NCBI GenBank assembly: GCA_022495005.1
Contig: JAGYXB010001955.1
Location: forward strand, 62,001-126,000
Origin: Rhyacophila brunnea
Taxonomy: Eukaryota; Arthropoda; Insecta; Trichoptera; Rhyacophilidae
DNA length: 64,000 bases
Reading direction: 5' to 3'
Shown: positions 10,870-21,284 of the stretch, one piece after another
Layout of the letters: every line of letters starts with the position of its first letter
Numbering within the stretch: the stretch's first letter is position 1
Translations under genes and position numbers: made by a program
Notes under the pieces: generated by a model
Databases searched by the model: none
Told to the model about the DNA's origin: nothing
What the model saw: only the letters and a program-made list of their open reading frames with translations

Positions 10870-11092
10870 GCTCGAAATGGACCGGAGCGCCGTTCCGATT
10901 CATACAATCTCCAAAATTATCGCTCCGTCTCTTGGAATAAAATATTGTATTGATCGTCTGACCTAGATATGCCATATAACAAAAATCTAACACACTATTT
11001 TTTATAAAATCCACATAAAATAGGATAACTATGTTAATAATATTTTCGTAACTTATCGAGCACTCCGGTTCGTAAAAGTAATCATTTCGAGC
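10870..11092. repeat. Short inverted-repeat element, GCTCGAAATGG ends, copy 1
   Basis: About 223 bp starting GCTCGAAATGGACCGGAGCG. It ends with a related inverted segment (CACTCCGG...CATTTCGAGC). A second copy is at 29,619-29,840, and a right-end fragment lies at 21,238-21,284. The size and lack of coding indicate a MITE-like repeat. No confident target duplication was seen. Confidence 0.65.
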
Positions 11093-11159
11093 GCTGACGC
11101 TGATCCGATACGTGTCAGGAGTGTTGCGCTCGATTTATTCGATAGGAAGGGGCTACGTA

Positions 11160-11515
11160 GGATATATTATGGACCCACAGTTGAAGGAGAAGAATGACGT
11201 ATTCGACATAACCTGGAACCCTACAACCTCTTCCAAAACGCATGTATTTCCGTATTCGTCAAACTTGGCGGGACATGTAGCAAGAATAAACAGTGCTCAA
11301 ACGCCGAAGGGAATCCTTGATACCAGACCGGACGTCGGAGATCGACTGGAAGACCTAGACTCCGGCGGTTGGACGGTGTCAACAGATATGCTTGAGCGGT
11401 CGGCGCAAGCACCCGGAGGACACTGTCCCAAAATAGGGGGAGAGAGAGGAAGTTCTTGAAGGAGGCCAGGACCCACCCCGGGTTGTTAGGCTACTTATGA
11501 TGATGATGAAGAAGA
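11160..11515 (+). pseudogene. LINE 3'-end fragment with (GAT)n tail
   Basis: The frame ending at 11,459 reads NLAGHVARINSAQTPKGIL and GRLEDLDSGGW-like text. It is followed by AKTHPGL-like codons in another frame and the tail TTATGATGATGATGAAGAAG (11,494-11,513). A GHVxRM...RPxxRW arrangement followed by a trinucleotide tail is usual for the C-terminus of LINE polymerases. The similarity is loose, and the true boundaries are unknown. Confidence 0.5.
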
Positions 11516-12284
11516 AGATACCCTTTTTGATATCCTGATAACGAACATCGACAACTATATCTATCTATCTAAGATATTATTAAGTATGTGGTGAAAAACA
11601 ATAGAAAATCTTTATTTCCTTTTCAAAAAGATTTCCAATTTAATCGAACGTCGTGGTAGGTAGATAGATACCTATCGGTTTTATTAAAATGATAACAAAA
11701 CTTTTTGTCAAGCATGGTCAAATGTTGCCACTCTATTCCTACTAATTATTTGCAAAGGTTTTAATTTTTAATTTTTGTTTTTTTTAGTTTTAATTTAATT
11801 ATGCCGACTGGACGTTGAAAAATAGTCATTTTTAACAGATTTCAAATTGGTGCATGTCAAATACAACGAAGATAAGTTAAGACTTAATTCTTTTGATTTT
11901 AATTTTACTGTGAGCAACGATCTCTTTCAGCACACTTCGCAAACCAAACAAAAGTGTGCCGCGGCACGCCAGTTGGAAAGCTGCAAAAAGTACAATAATA
12001 TTTTAGTATTTCAAAAAACCAAAGAAACGCGCGGTTACGTTTTCTTTTTGGGTACATTAAAATTATAGTATTTTACGGTCACAACACCAAGTATTATATT
12101 ATAGTACATACGGTTGGCAACACTAACCATCCATGAACATACCTTCATTTGTTTAAATGAAAATTAAAACAATAATTAGATCATTTCGGATGATACAAAC
12201 AGGACATTACGACATCTAGTATGTATTGCTTATTCACAAATTTACATGCAAATATAAAAGTCGATAAGTATCAGTGGTACTTAC
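11516..12284. other. No gene; one hAT-like end at about 12,100-12,130
   Basis: AT-rich stretch. The segment TATAGTACATACGGTTGGCAACACT near 12,100-12,126 is similar, in reverse, to the left end of the element at 25,217 (CAGTGTTGCTAACCGTACTATAG). It is probably a solo end of that family. Confidence 0.45.
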
Positions 12285-13724
12285 CAGTGGCGCACCCAGG
12301 GGGGGGGGGGCAAGGGGCCTTGGCCCCTCCCAAAAACATTGAAATTGAAAGCCAATAGATTAGACAAATAAAAACACGGCAAAAAATGATTTGAAATTCT
12401 CCAGAACCCTCTAGAAAATTTTTTTAGATTTTAATTTCTAACACAAAAATTTCGAAACACTTATGTCGGGTTTTTTTAGAAACTCAATCTCTAATGGAAA
12501 TGTCAAAAAATTCTGGGTGTCCACCCTAATTCCGGAGTGGTGTACACCGAGTGCAATAGACAAAAGTCCGATAAACGAGAAATTATGCTGTGTTTTGTTG
12601 GGTAGGTTTGTGTACCTATAAGTGAAATGCATAATACTTTTTTTTCCATTTTCAATTAATATTTTGGAACTTCACTATTAAAAAACCCAAAATCGACGAT
12701 AAAAATTCGGCGAAAAGTACGACTACATCCACCACCATGGGCCGACAGGGCTACAGCCTGGGGGCCCGGGCTTAAGAGGGCCCGGCGTGGCGGATCGTCT
12801 AATTGTGAGATAAACACACACCAGAAATTTGTTGTATTATAAAAAAAAATCGCATGTACTTCATCAAAATTAACATAAAAAATATGAAGTAATCGTGGGT
12901 ATTCTGCGAATAAGCATTAAGTCAAAAATACTAGTTTTGAGATAATCGAGTTTGAAAGTTTGGACGGTCTTAACTTTTTTTATATATATAAAAGGCAAAT
13001 TCCTTTCTGCGATATTGCTTTGAGTATGACTTAGTGCAGCTTCGCACGCAGAATTTTGTGAATATAGCCTGAGAATGAGAGAAGCAAATGCACTAAGTCC
13101 ATTTAGTGCTTTTTCTCTGAATAGATGTATGTCTTTTTGACTTATAACATAAATTATCTTCGCCAGTTTTATAGATATGACTGTGTGTGTTTTGTAGACT
13201 ATAGAGCGTACTCTTAATAAGATTACCTCATCATTAAGTCAAAACAGCAAAATTTTGACTTAGTGCTTTTTCGCAGAATACCCACGGTATGATGAAAATA
13301 TGATATACGTAACTACATGATAATAATTCACGTGTATCATTTTATATTACAATTATTTTTAGTGTTTCTAGAAAAATAAAAATGGTTATTTATCCAATAT
13401 CGAAGGGTCGAATGTTACTTGGCTACCACAAGAGGGGGTCACGACCAGTGGTTCATAGTATGATAACGATCGATAATATGATATGAGGTTCGACAAATCA
13501 AGAATTCAAGGGAATTATTTAACAATATAGATAAATCCACGGAATATCATTTGGGAACACTACTGTAGAACATCACATCCCCCTTAACCCTGGTGATAGG
13601 TAAGGGGGCCCGCCAAACATTCATAATGTGGGAGGCATGCCCACCACAGTCGGTGGTGGTGTAAATTTAAAAAAAAAACATTTTTTTAGGTGGAATTCAG
13701 CATAAATATTGTGGCTCTAGACCA

Positions 13725-14325
13725 GTGGTTCTTAACCGGTGCACTGCTGGCTTGTTGCAAGTGCACCGCGAAAATAATGATAAAAGCAGAAAAATCCGCG
13801 AAATAGCGAAAACCGAAAATGTCCTTTGTGAAATTATGAAAGCCGATGAAAGATCTAATGTGATTTCGATGTTGCCGAATCGATCGCACACGTCTACCGT
13901 TGGCCTCACAGGTTTTCGTTTCATAAATGAAAACAAAATAGTGGATCAATATCTATGCTGCAAAGAACTCACCGAGCGTACGACATGACAAGATGTTTTT
14001 GATTATATTTCTTCATATTTAGAAAAATCTAAAATATCATGGAGGAATTTGTATGGATGGTGCTCCGTCAATGTTAGGCTCATTTAAAGGATTTGTTACC
14101 CTCGCAAAGACAAGAAACCCTAACATTATATATACGCACTGTTTTATTTACACAGGGAATTTATAGTTTCGAAAACATTACCGCAGTGCTAAAACCTGTA
14201 CTAGACCAATATGGTAAATTTCATCAAATCCAGACCTTCAAAAACAGGCATTTAAAAAAAAACTTTGCATTTCTATGGAAGCTAAGTACGAATGTTTACT
14301 TTTTCACACTGAAGTGAAGTGGTTA
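13725..14325 (+). pseudogene. hAT transposase, ZBED5-like, broken
   Basis: Readable fragments in three frames. 13,725-13,988 has DERSNVISML and YLCCKELTERTT. 14,053-14,160 reads MDGAPSMLGSFKGFVTL followed by NPNIIYTHCFI, the conserved hAT block with the catalytic-type Asp in TDGAPSM. 14,185-14,325 gives VLDQYGKFH and MEAKYECLLFHTEVKWL, the FHTEVRWLSRG block. Coding then stops at an inserted CAGTGGCG end at 14,326. The N-terminal BED zinc finger and the C-terminal dimerisation domain are absent. It cannot be active. Confidence 0.8.
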
Positions 14326-15168
14326 CAGTGGCGCACCCAGGGGGGGGGGGCAAGGGTCCCTGACACCCCCCAAACATGAAAATTATCAGAATGATATTAA
14401 CCATTGAAATTGAAAGCCAATAAACCTTTGGGCTTAGACAAATAAAAACACTGGCAAAAAATGATTTGTAATTCTCCAGCACCCTTTTTAGAACAATTTC
14501 TTATATTTTAATTTCTAACACAAAAATTTCAAAACACTAATGTCAGGTTTTTTTAGAAACCCAATCCCTAATGGAACTGTCAAAAAATTCTCAGTATCCA
14601 CCCGAATTCCGGAGTGTTGTAGATGATGGCTGGGGAGGGCTGACAGGGCTCTAGCCTGGGGTCCGGCCTGTGGGGGGCCCGGCGTGTCGGGTTGACCAGA
14701 TAAGTGAGATAAACACACATCATAATAGCTTTAATAGTAAAAAAGTCGCCTGCGGCGCTATTATACTTCATAACCATGAACATTTTCAATTACTTATATA
14801 ATTGTGCTATATATTTTTTGATTATTATGTGTCGATACTCGACAGCTCCATTATTAAAGTAGATGTATTAAAAATCGCCAATAATTCACTGTATAAGTAC
14901 CTACTCTTAATTTGAACTAAAACATAATTTGAAAAACGTTAATGTAGTGTTTCACACTGACTTTAATCTTAGCGGTAGGTAGAGGGCCCCCCAAATATCC
15001 AAACCCGAGGGCCCGTTTCAGGATGTGGGGACCATGGTGTAGGTACACCGAGTGCAAAAGACCGATAAACGATAAATTAGGCTGTGAAGAAGAAAAAGAG
15101 CCTATGGGACTAATTTACATTCTCCTCCTTGCCCCCCCCCCCAATATTAAATCCTGGGTGCGCCACTG
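14326..15168 (+). mobile_element. Second left end of the same hAT family, inserted in the transposase
   Basis: CAGTGGCGCACCCAGG plus G-run at 14,326 repeats the left terminus at 12,285. The following about 250 bp repeat the sequence after 12,310 (AATTTCTAACACAAAAATTT, then an AATTCCGGAGTG-like motif). It sits exactly after the codon for Leu in TEVKWL. Only one right terminus exists (15,168), and its target duplication matches the outer left end. The inner copy therefore either lost its own right end or was merged with the outer one by recombination. Confidence 0.65.
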
Positions 15169-15176
15169 GTACTTAC

Positions 15177-15300
15177 CCAGGGCTCGGTATGGACCAGAAC
15201 GTGCCAGAGCGGCGCTAAGGTTCGTGGAATTCCAAAAAACTCCGTTCCGGCTCGTGGATTCATTTAAAATTGCGTTCCGGTTCGTTAGATTGAGATAATT
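15177..15300. repeat. Fragment with GTTCCGG/CTCGTGG repeats
   Basis: Contains repeated GTTCGTGGA, GTTCCGGCTCGTGG and GTTCCGGTTCGT words. These resemble the ends of the short element at 10,870-11,092, so it is probably a decayed relative. Confidence 0.35.
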
Positions 15301-15710
15301 ATTAATAAACTAAATTTTAATATTAAATATGACGATAAAAATAATGTAATAATAACGTAAATATGTAACAAATTCACACTTTTTAGTTCATCTTTGACTT
15401 AAAAAAAAATCTTTTTAATGTTTTTAGATACATATTTATTAATTAATACAGTTGACGTTGCAAATTATCAAAAAAAAAATCTCAAGTTGTTAGCTTCGTA
15501 TTTTTCCGCTAGGTTCTGTGTTGGCATAAGAAACACATTCATGAAATCACCAAATTTTACACACTAAAATTACTCATCAAACTAAAAATCTACCAAAGAA
15601 AAAATAATGTAATTATTACTGCATTTGAAAAATACTTTAATAATTTCACAACTTATTCCCAGTTGTGAAATTCACAGTTATTATAATATACAATAAAATC
15701 GTCACTATTG
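15301..15710. other. No gene recognised
   Basis: Very AT-rich with A-runs at 15,401 and 15,470. No signature is visible. Confidence 0.5.
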
Positions 15711-15716
15711 CAGTCC

Positions 15717-15788
15717 CATCTCGTAGCGCAAAGGTAGTGCGTTCGGCTGATAACCGAAAAATCGGTGGTTCGAATCCACTCGAGTGCG
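15717..15788 (+). tRNA. tRNA-like gene, anticodon loop CTGATAA (GAT), probably a pseudogene
   Basis: A canonical D-arm (GCGC/GTGC around AAAGGTA) is followed by an anticodon arm TTCGG-CTGATAA-CCGAA and a T-arm GGTGG-TTCGAAT-CCACT. A T8 Pol III terminator lies at 15,792-15,799. The arms resemble eukaryotic tRNA-Asn, but the anticodon would be GAT (Ile), which is not usual for a nuclear Ile gene. Only the inner four of seven acceptor pairs form. It is therefore more likely a tRNA-Asn-derived pseudogene or SINE head than a working tRNA. Confidence 0.55.
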
Positions 15789-15813
15789 TTATTTTTTTTG
15801 TGTGAAAAAAAGA

Positions 15814-15896
15814 GGTCACCCATCCAAGTATTATCCGCGCCTGATGTTGCTTAACTTCGGTGATCGGAAGAGAGCGTTAGACCACTCGGCTGGTAA
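15814..15896 (-). ncRNA. 5S rRNA 3'-half fused to a tRNA-type A box
   Basis: On the minus strand, 15,896-15,877 reads CCAGCCGAGTGGTCTAACGC, a tRNA Leu/Ser-type A box. It runs straight into about 60 bases of 5S rRNA: CGATCACCGAAGTTAAGCAA, a GCGCGG segment and TACTTGGATGGGTGACC. This covers the internal control region to just before the 3' stem. A T7 run (minus strand, 15,811-15,805) follows as a terminator. The complementary 5' half of 5S is missing, so it cannot be a normal 5S gene. It looks like a Pol III chimera, perhaps a SINE head. Confidence 0.7.
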
Positions 15897-15899
15897 CAT

Positions 15900-16299
15900 T
15901 CTGCGTTACATTTGAATTTTGTGCACATAATTTTATTTTAATAGTTATGGTGAGCGGTAAAACATATTGACATTCTCCTGGACTTCCCGTTTTCAATGGG
16001 GAGCCGGAATAAAGTTTTGTAGGCCTAAACGTGCAGCTTGGCCACATAGTCAATTACTAGAACATGAAAGACTTATGATGTATCACTTGGCTATCTGGAT
16101 AAAAAAAGAATATGTTAGATTTAGAATACTAATAACAATATGTACTTGGATATAAAACTAATAGCTTTAAGTGTAATATTAAGATATATAGCATTAAAAT
16201 TGTAATTAATTTAGTAATAGGATTAGTTTGTAAATCTATGTAAGATTTTGTTTTATGAGTTTGAAAGAGATGGGTGTAAAAGATGTAAGAGTGGAAAAG
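15900..16299. other. No gene recognised
   Basis: A 62-codon open frame at 15,967-16,155 shows no family motif. Otherwise AT-rich. Confidence 0.45.
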
Positions 16300-16805
16300 A
16301 GTTAGCATGAAAGTTCTTTTGTAGTAACTGCACTCGGTAAATTATCAGGCGGTTAGCCCTCCTGATTCTAGCAATTGCTGCATGAAGCGCGTCTTCAGTA
16401 CTCTTTTGAGGGGTGAAACCGTACTGGTATTCGCTGAGCAGGTGTTTAGTCTGAAGTTTCCAGGAAACTCGATTAATAAATAATTTTTCGAGTACTTTGC
16501 CGAACACGGGCAGCAATCCGATGGGCCGATATGACGAGACGTTAGCGTAGTCGTCCTTTCCCGGTTTGGGAATGACCACCACTCTACCTTCCAGATTTTT
16601 GGAAAATGACCAATTCGCAAACAAGCATTATAAAGAGCGACAACTATGCTAGGAACTGTTAAGAATGAATTGAGACAGATATCCGCCGTGAAGTTGTGTC
16701 CCGGAGCTTTAGCTGGATTGAACAGCCTCATTGTTCTTTCGACCTCCTCGAGAGTGAAGTTCTCGTCGTCATCTTCCTTTGAAGGAATCGAGGAATATCT
16801 ATAGA
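16300..16805 (-). pseudogene. Non-LTR reverse transcriptase N-part (R1/Jockey-like)
   Basis: Minus strand. One frame reads TLEEVERTMRLFNPAKAPG and then CLRIGHFPKIWK. After a one-base loss near 16,575 the next frame reads GRVVVIPKPGKDDYANV, SSYRPIGLLPVFGKVLEKL and EYQYGFTPQKSTEDALH. These are RT motifs 0-2 (KAPG, IPKPGK, YRPI.LLPVFGKVLEK, QYGFTPQ.ST.DA), typical of R1/Jockey-type LINEs. The catalytic YADD part is absent, so only the upstream third of RT remains. Inactive. Confidence 0.85.
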
Positions 16806-17001
16806 CACTATTATTGTCCCAAGTTGTTTTTCTTATAATAGTTGCGAAATATTATTACAAGGTAATTTACCCGACGGCATTTAGTAACAAGTTTTGGAAT
16901 TGGGTAGATTTTGAAAAAGTTTGCTTTTCGACATATTTAATATGCATATTAAGGATTGGTTACGAATGATTCAAAGTAACATTATTAAACATATCTGAAA
17001 T
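16806..17001. other. No gene recognised
   Basis: AT-rich gap between the RT fragment and a hAT-like end. Confidence 0.4.
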
Positions 17002-17130
17002 CAGTGGCGAAGGGTGACTTTTGGATAGAGGTAAGCTGTGGAGATCAGAGAAAAAGAGCACACTTGTCAGGTAACTTACGAGAAATAAAATAAGAAGATG
17101 ATACTTACGATATTACTAATAGGTGGCTGA
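17002..17130 (+). mobile_element. Solo hAT-like end (CAGTGGCGAAGGGTGACTT family)
   Basis: CAGTGGCGAAGGGTGACTT at 17,002 and the following about 120 bp match, in reverse orientation, 36,020-36,150 and about 62,310-62,420. All three are single ends of one family; no partner end is obvious at any of them. Confidence 0.6.
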
Positions 17131-17555
17131 AAAACATTACTTTAGGATTCTAATCATTTAATTATCTACTTGATGAGTTTTGTATAATATTTTACTGTCT
17201 GTATGCGAGAAGTAAAACATAAATAAATTGTATGACGTGCTTTTAAGACATGGACATAAAACTATACTTCTAAATAAATTGAAAAGGAAGAATGATATCG
17301 GTGCTTTGTCATCTGGTAGACTCCCAACCGTTTTGATTTGCGAATCACTTGGGAATTTGTATTTTGTTAAATTGTACCCCCTATATTACAAAGATGTTTG
17401 TATTTTATATTGTTGCTGTTATTTCAAATTTGTTGGAACCGTGAATAAAATATCATTGGTGTGTAGCAAATACCGTGCGGGCAGGGCATACGCAATACGC
17501 TCCTGCTTGGTGAAGGATTGTAAAAAAGGGTTATTCATTTTATTGTGGAGGCAAA
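17131..17555. other. No gene recognised
   Basis: A 112-codon open frame (17,228-17,566) lacks any recognisable motif, is Leu/Cys/Tyr-rich in the way of random AT-rich DNA, and ends in the adjacent hAT. Not called as a gene. Confidence 0.45.
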
Positions 17556-17563
17556 ATCATGAT

Positions 17564-18355
17564 TAGAGATTGCAATCCCGGGATCCCGAGCTATTTTAGA
17601 TACCTATGAATCCCGGGATTGATAAACATAATCCCGAAACTTTCGGAATTGATTTGTTTATCAATTTTAATGGAAAATAAAATAAAAACTAAAATATAAC
17701 AGAAAAAATACTTTTAATAACAAATAACTACATTAGAAATAAACTCAGTTTGAATGAAGTTTGACGCATGTGTAAGTTGCCGATTCATTTTATATTTTCA
17801 CATAAATTAGTAAAAATGAGAAAGATTGTAGAAAACAATGCTTCGCACTATAAACAAGTAATTCCACCATGATCTCATACGTTTTACGGCAGTTTCATAT
17901 TCGGCTGACTAATTAGATTTATCAAGCGGATAGGCCATAAGTACACCACGATTTGCTTTACTATTTTAAATCTCGCGAACCCATTCATTAAGTCTTTACT
18001 ATCAGAAACAGCAATCTCATATTAAGTTCACATTATTATTTTTATTACAATATTATTCACTCCATTAAACGTATGTATTTCCAAGATTGAACATATACAA
18101 TATTAACAATAAATGTCTTAAATAATATAAATTATACTTACTAGATTTATTTTTGACCGATTTTATCAATGTTATTTGTAAATATAAAAATTGTAAGTCT
18201 GCGAGACCTCACGGGTCGCGCCGGCATCGCCGGTGCTTCTCGTGAGGTTATATTAACAATGGGAAAAATGCCAATCCCGGGACCAGTCCCGGGATTGTCA
18301 AATTGTAATCCCGAAATCCCAAGATCAAAATTTTGGCCCGGGATTGGATTCCCTA
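17564..18355. mobile_element. Non-autonomous hAT element, TAGAGATTGCAATCCCGGG ends
   Basis: 792 bp. The left end TAGAGATTGCAATCCCGGG pairs with a right end whose complement begins TAGGGAATCCAATCCCGGG. The target duplication is exact at 8 bp: ATCATGAT (17,556-17,563, 18,356-18,363). Several AATCCCGGGA copies form subterminal repeats. A GC-rich hairpin (CCTCACG...CGTGAGG, about 18,208-18,247) lies inside. No transposase remains. Confidence 0.9.
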
Positions 18356-18436
18356 ATCATGATGCACTGTTTACTCTATTTTCCACTATCTTGCAACTCT
18401 ACTGATATTACAAATAGTTCAATAAAAAACAAATTA

Positions 18437-18927
18437 CAGTCGAACTCGGTTATTACGATCTCGGACATAGCGAGATCTCGGATGTAATGAGGAAACATTC
18501 GTTGACGTTTTTATTTATGATTTTCTCCATACATTTATTCACTGTTATGACGAGCAACTTATCGGATTTTAAATGCTGTTAATGTGTCGATCGTTTAAAA
18601 ACATTTCGAGCCTAAGCAATAAACAGTAGTTAAATGTTCAAGTACCTACCGAATTGTTGTTTTTGCCGAAAAATAATGAGAAAGTATCCACGCATATGGT
18701 TGAAAAATCCATGGTTTCATTACAATAAACAACTTCTTTTGTAGTTATGAAGGCCATGCTTGTTTCGGGAATTTTTACGATGTTTTTCAGATTTTTTATT
18801 TTAGACTTCTTTTTTGTTATGTGACCGCTCATTTAAAAATAAGTACCTATTCTCTGATATAACGTGTACCGCCTAGAACGAGCAAATTCAGTCGGTCCCA
18901 TCTTCCTCGTAAAACCGAGATCGACTG
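18437..18927 (-). mobile_element. Tigger/pogo-like MITE, copy 1
   Basis: 491 bp with TA on both sides (18,435-18,436; 18,928-18,929) and ends CAGTCGAACTCGGTTATTA / complement. The minus-strand reading MSGHITKKKSK recurs in three other copies (21,721-22,117, 33,339-33,886, 44,733-45,248). TA target and CAGTCGAA ends suit a non-autonomous member of the pogo/Tigger branch of Tc1/mariner. The short frame is probably a relic of the transposase start. Confidence 0.85.
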
Positions 18928-18929
18928 TA

Positions 18930-19279
18930 GATAATAAATAAAGTGCAAACCAGGGAACTCAGAAATCTTTTCTGTGGTGCAAACTCAAAATATTATTAAA
19001 ATTAAATTAGGTTAGGTTAGGTAAAAACTGTTATAAATATTTAGTGAGATCTTTGTGCTTGTTGTTTTTTTTTAATTATTTGAGCAAATAATAAGAAAAA
19101 CGATTTTATGCTTAAGTACGTACGTTCACCAATATTGAATCATATTTCGCGTACCCCCTAGCCACCAAGCGTGTACCCTGGGTTGGGAGCCGCTGTCGTA
19201 GAAGATTACATCACTGAATAACCGTTCATTACAAACTCATGCTATATAATAATATAAACTAATTGCAATACGGCTATCC
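18930..19279. other. No gene; (TTAGG)3 word at about 19,005-19,021
   Basis: AT-rich with a short run of the insect telomere-type unit TTAGG at 19,005-19,021. Too short to be telomeric. A CAGGGGTGGCGAACG hAT-like left end begins at about 19,280. Confidence 0.45.
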
Positions 19280-19419
19280 CAGGGGTGGCGAACGTTTTTA
19301 TGCATAGGTACTAAAAACGAAAACAATATTAATTTGTAATTATGGGTGGTGTGCCTTTCAACAGTTTCAACGTCAAACAAGTGCTTTCACCTCAAAGAAT
19401 TTTTGATTCCGCTAGGCCA

Positions 19420-20013
19420 CATTGAGTGAAGAGGAATTATCTTTTAGCGACGGGTTGCACGTAGAATTAAGTGTATACTTACCAGAAAACCTGGACTGGA
19501 ATGAGGCTATAAAGAAAATGGGCCAAAGTATGTGGATAGATTTTCACCATAGGGCATCATTAGAAAAGGGGAATGGAGTAAGTCTATTCTACCATCACCA
19601 CGAGAGGTGCCCTGGCTTGTAGAGTCTCGTTTGACGAGGAATGAGCTTAAGTTAATACTGAGGCTAAGAACAGGGCACACAATGGGCAAAAGATTCGATG
19701 TCCTCATGGGAAGAAGCGAATCGCAACTCTGCGATGAATGTCATGTTTTAGGGGACATTGTACATATTATAGCACTACAATGCCCTAAATATGAACTTCA
19801 CAGAGTACAGCTGCGAATTGCGGATATCTATGAGAATGTCGAAGAATTGTAGGGTGTCCTGGCGGTGGGTAAGACGGAAGAGCTAGGCAAAATTGTAAAG
19901 TTATTTAACAGAATAGGAGTGAGGACCTGATCGACGGATCCCCTTCTAGAAGAGAAGAGGCGATATCACAGCGAGTCGCAGTCAAAGCCTCGGTAAAATC
20001 ACAAAAAAAAAAA
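19420..20013 (+). pseudogene. Jockey-like LINE 3' part with A-tail
   Basis: The first frame (from 19,422) contains ENLDWNEAIKKMGQSMW. After a frameshift near 19,605 the next frame reads PWLVESRLTRNELKLILRLRTGH, SQLCDECHVLGDIVHIIALQCPKY. The RLRTGH and CxxC...HIIxxCP block is the C-terminal signature of Jockey/R1 LINE polymerases. Stops follow at 19,850, and related codons continue to about 19,930. An A11 run at about 20,003-20,013 looks like the retroposition tail. RT is missing, so it is 5'-truncated. Confidence 0.75.
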
Positions 20014-20159
20014 TTAAGTGCATAGCATACGACAGATTTTTTAGTTCTTCCGGCAAAAAAAAATTTCTATTTTGATCACATTTTTTACACATCTGTAAGT
20101 AATAAATTGTAAAAAGTGAGAACGTTATGTACAGTAATACACGGACAAAAATGGAATTA

Positions 20160-20766
20160 CAGCGACGCCATATTACTGGAGGTAGAATGTTAAGATCCGC
20201 CATAAATGGTGTACATTCTTTGTCTGTCACACGTTTTTGTTTTCATTGAAATAACACTAAGTACAATAATTTACAGATAGTATTGGTTAGTTTAAAGTTG
20301 GAATTCAATTAAACCCTGCGAAAACAAAGCCATAATGGATACTAGTCAAAAAATACTCGTCTATCTATAAATTATCTAAAATTGTCACAAATTGTGTAAT
20401 TAAATCATACATAACTTGGAATATTTTATAGATAAAATGATATTTTGTATCTATTAGAGTTTGGTTGAGACAGGGTTAATGAATAATTTAATAAAATGAA
20501 CCAACAATTTGTGTAAGATGTATTCTTAATCCAACGAAAACAAAGAAGTATGAATGAAAAAGTGTGCAAAATTTTGTCGTATCGCATTGAAACACACAAA
20601 TACTATTATGGTTTGGTTAAGTCAGGGTTTAATTTTTTTTAAACTAACCAATACTATCTGTAAATTGTAGCCTTAGTTCAATAAAAACAAATACGTATGA
20701 CTAACAAAGTTTAATATGCACTTTTTATGGTGGATCTTAACAGCCTACCTCCACCCTTCGCTACTG
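20160..20766 (+). mobile_element. Non-autonomous hAT-like element, copy of 59,105-59,687
   Basis: The body and right end (CTTAACAGCCTACCTCCACCCTTCGCTACTG) correspond to the complete element at 59,105-59,687. The left end is degenerate, with GGAGGTAGAATGTTAA at 20,178. No exact target duplication remains, which indicates an older copy. Confidence 0.75.
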
Positions 20767-21119
20767 CTTTCCAGATCATATTAGAATCTTTCGGGCCAGA
20801 CTGTCTGACCTGCAGTGTGGACTCAAAAATAATATTCATAACGTGACATACGTCTTGCTTTTCGCCTGCGGCGCTGCCGGCGTTTGCGTGCCACAAGTTT
20901 AAAAACTATTATTTCATTTAACCGTATAAGTTAATAACAAAACAATCAGACACGCTCATTTGTATATAATATAGGTACAAGAGTGGGTACGCTATGTGAT
21001 AGAGGGCGCTAAGATGACAAAATGGCAATCGGCTGGATAACCGATAAACAAATGCTGTCATACAGAGACGCCCTAAAAGCCACTGGCTAGAGCTAGACGA
21101 ACTCATAAAGTTCAGTGAG
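20767..21119. other. No gene recognised
   Basis: Contains a short GC-rich segment (CGCCTGCGGCGCTGCCGGCG, about 20,863-20,882) resembling the GCGCCGCAGGCG motif of the hAT debris at 28,290. Nothing else. Confidence 0.4.
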
Positions 21120-21217
21120 TGTACATGGCAGCAAAGAGCTAGCGACCGAAGAAGAGTGGAGGGAGCTATGGGGAGACCTTCATTCTGCAGTGGATCGACC
21201 CCGGCTGATGATGATAC
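21120..21217 (+). repeat. RTE-type LINE 3' terminus with (TGA)n tail
   Basis: The DNA encodes a degenerate version of the terminal block WQR.A.DR..WR.L.EA..QQWIDPG, ending TGATGATGAT. The same terminus occurs at 23,385, 31,040, 51,140 and 58,370, all on the plus strand, and reversed at 49,398. Only the last hundred bases of the element are present. Confidence 0.65.
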
Positions 21218-21237
21218 ATAAAATTTGTTAATATTTT

Positions 21238-21284
21238 CAGTAAATTATCGAGCGTTCCGGTTCGTGAATTTTGCCATTACGAGC
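21238..21284. repeat. Solo end of the GCTCGAAATGG short element
   Basis: AAATTATCGAGCGTTCCGG followed by TTCGTGAATTTTGCCATTACGAGC matches the right ends of the elements at 10,870-11,092 and 29,619-29,840. Confidence 0.55.

Larger units (their letters stand above)
12285..15168 (+). mobile_element. hAT element, 2.9 kb, with ZBED5-like transposase remnant
   Basis: Inverted ends CAGTGGCGCACCCAGG and CCTGGGTGCGCCACTG are flanked by an exact 8-bp duplication GTACTTAC (12,277-12,284 and 15,169-15,176). G-runs follow the left end, and the matching C-run precedes the right end. Inside lies a broken transposase (13,725-14,325), interrupted at 14,326 by a second left end of the same family with no matching right end. 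Pieces of the interior recur at 21,655, 27,990-28,460, 33,168-34,050 and 35,225, so the family was once abundant. Confidence 0.9.
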
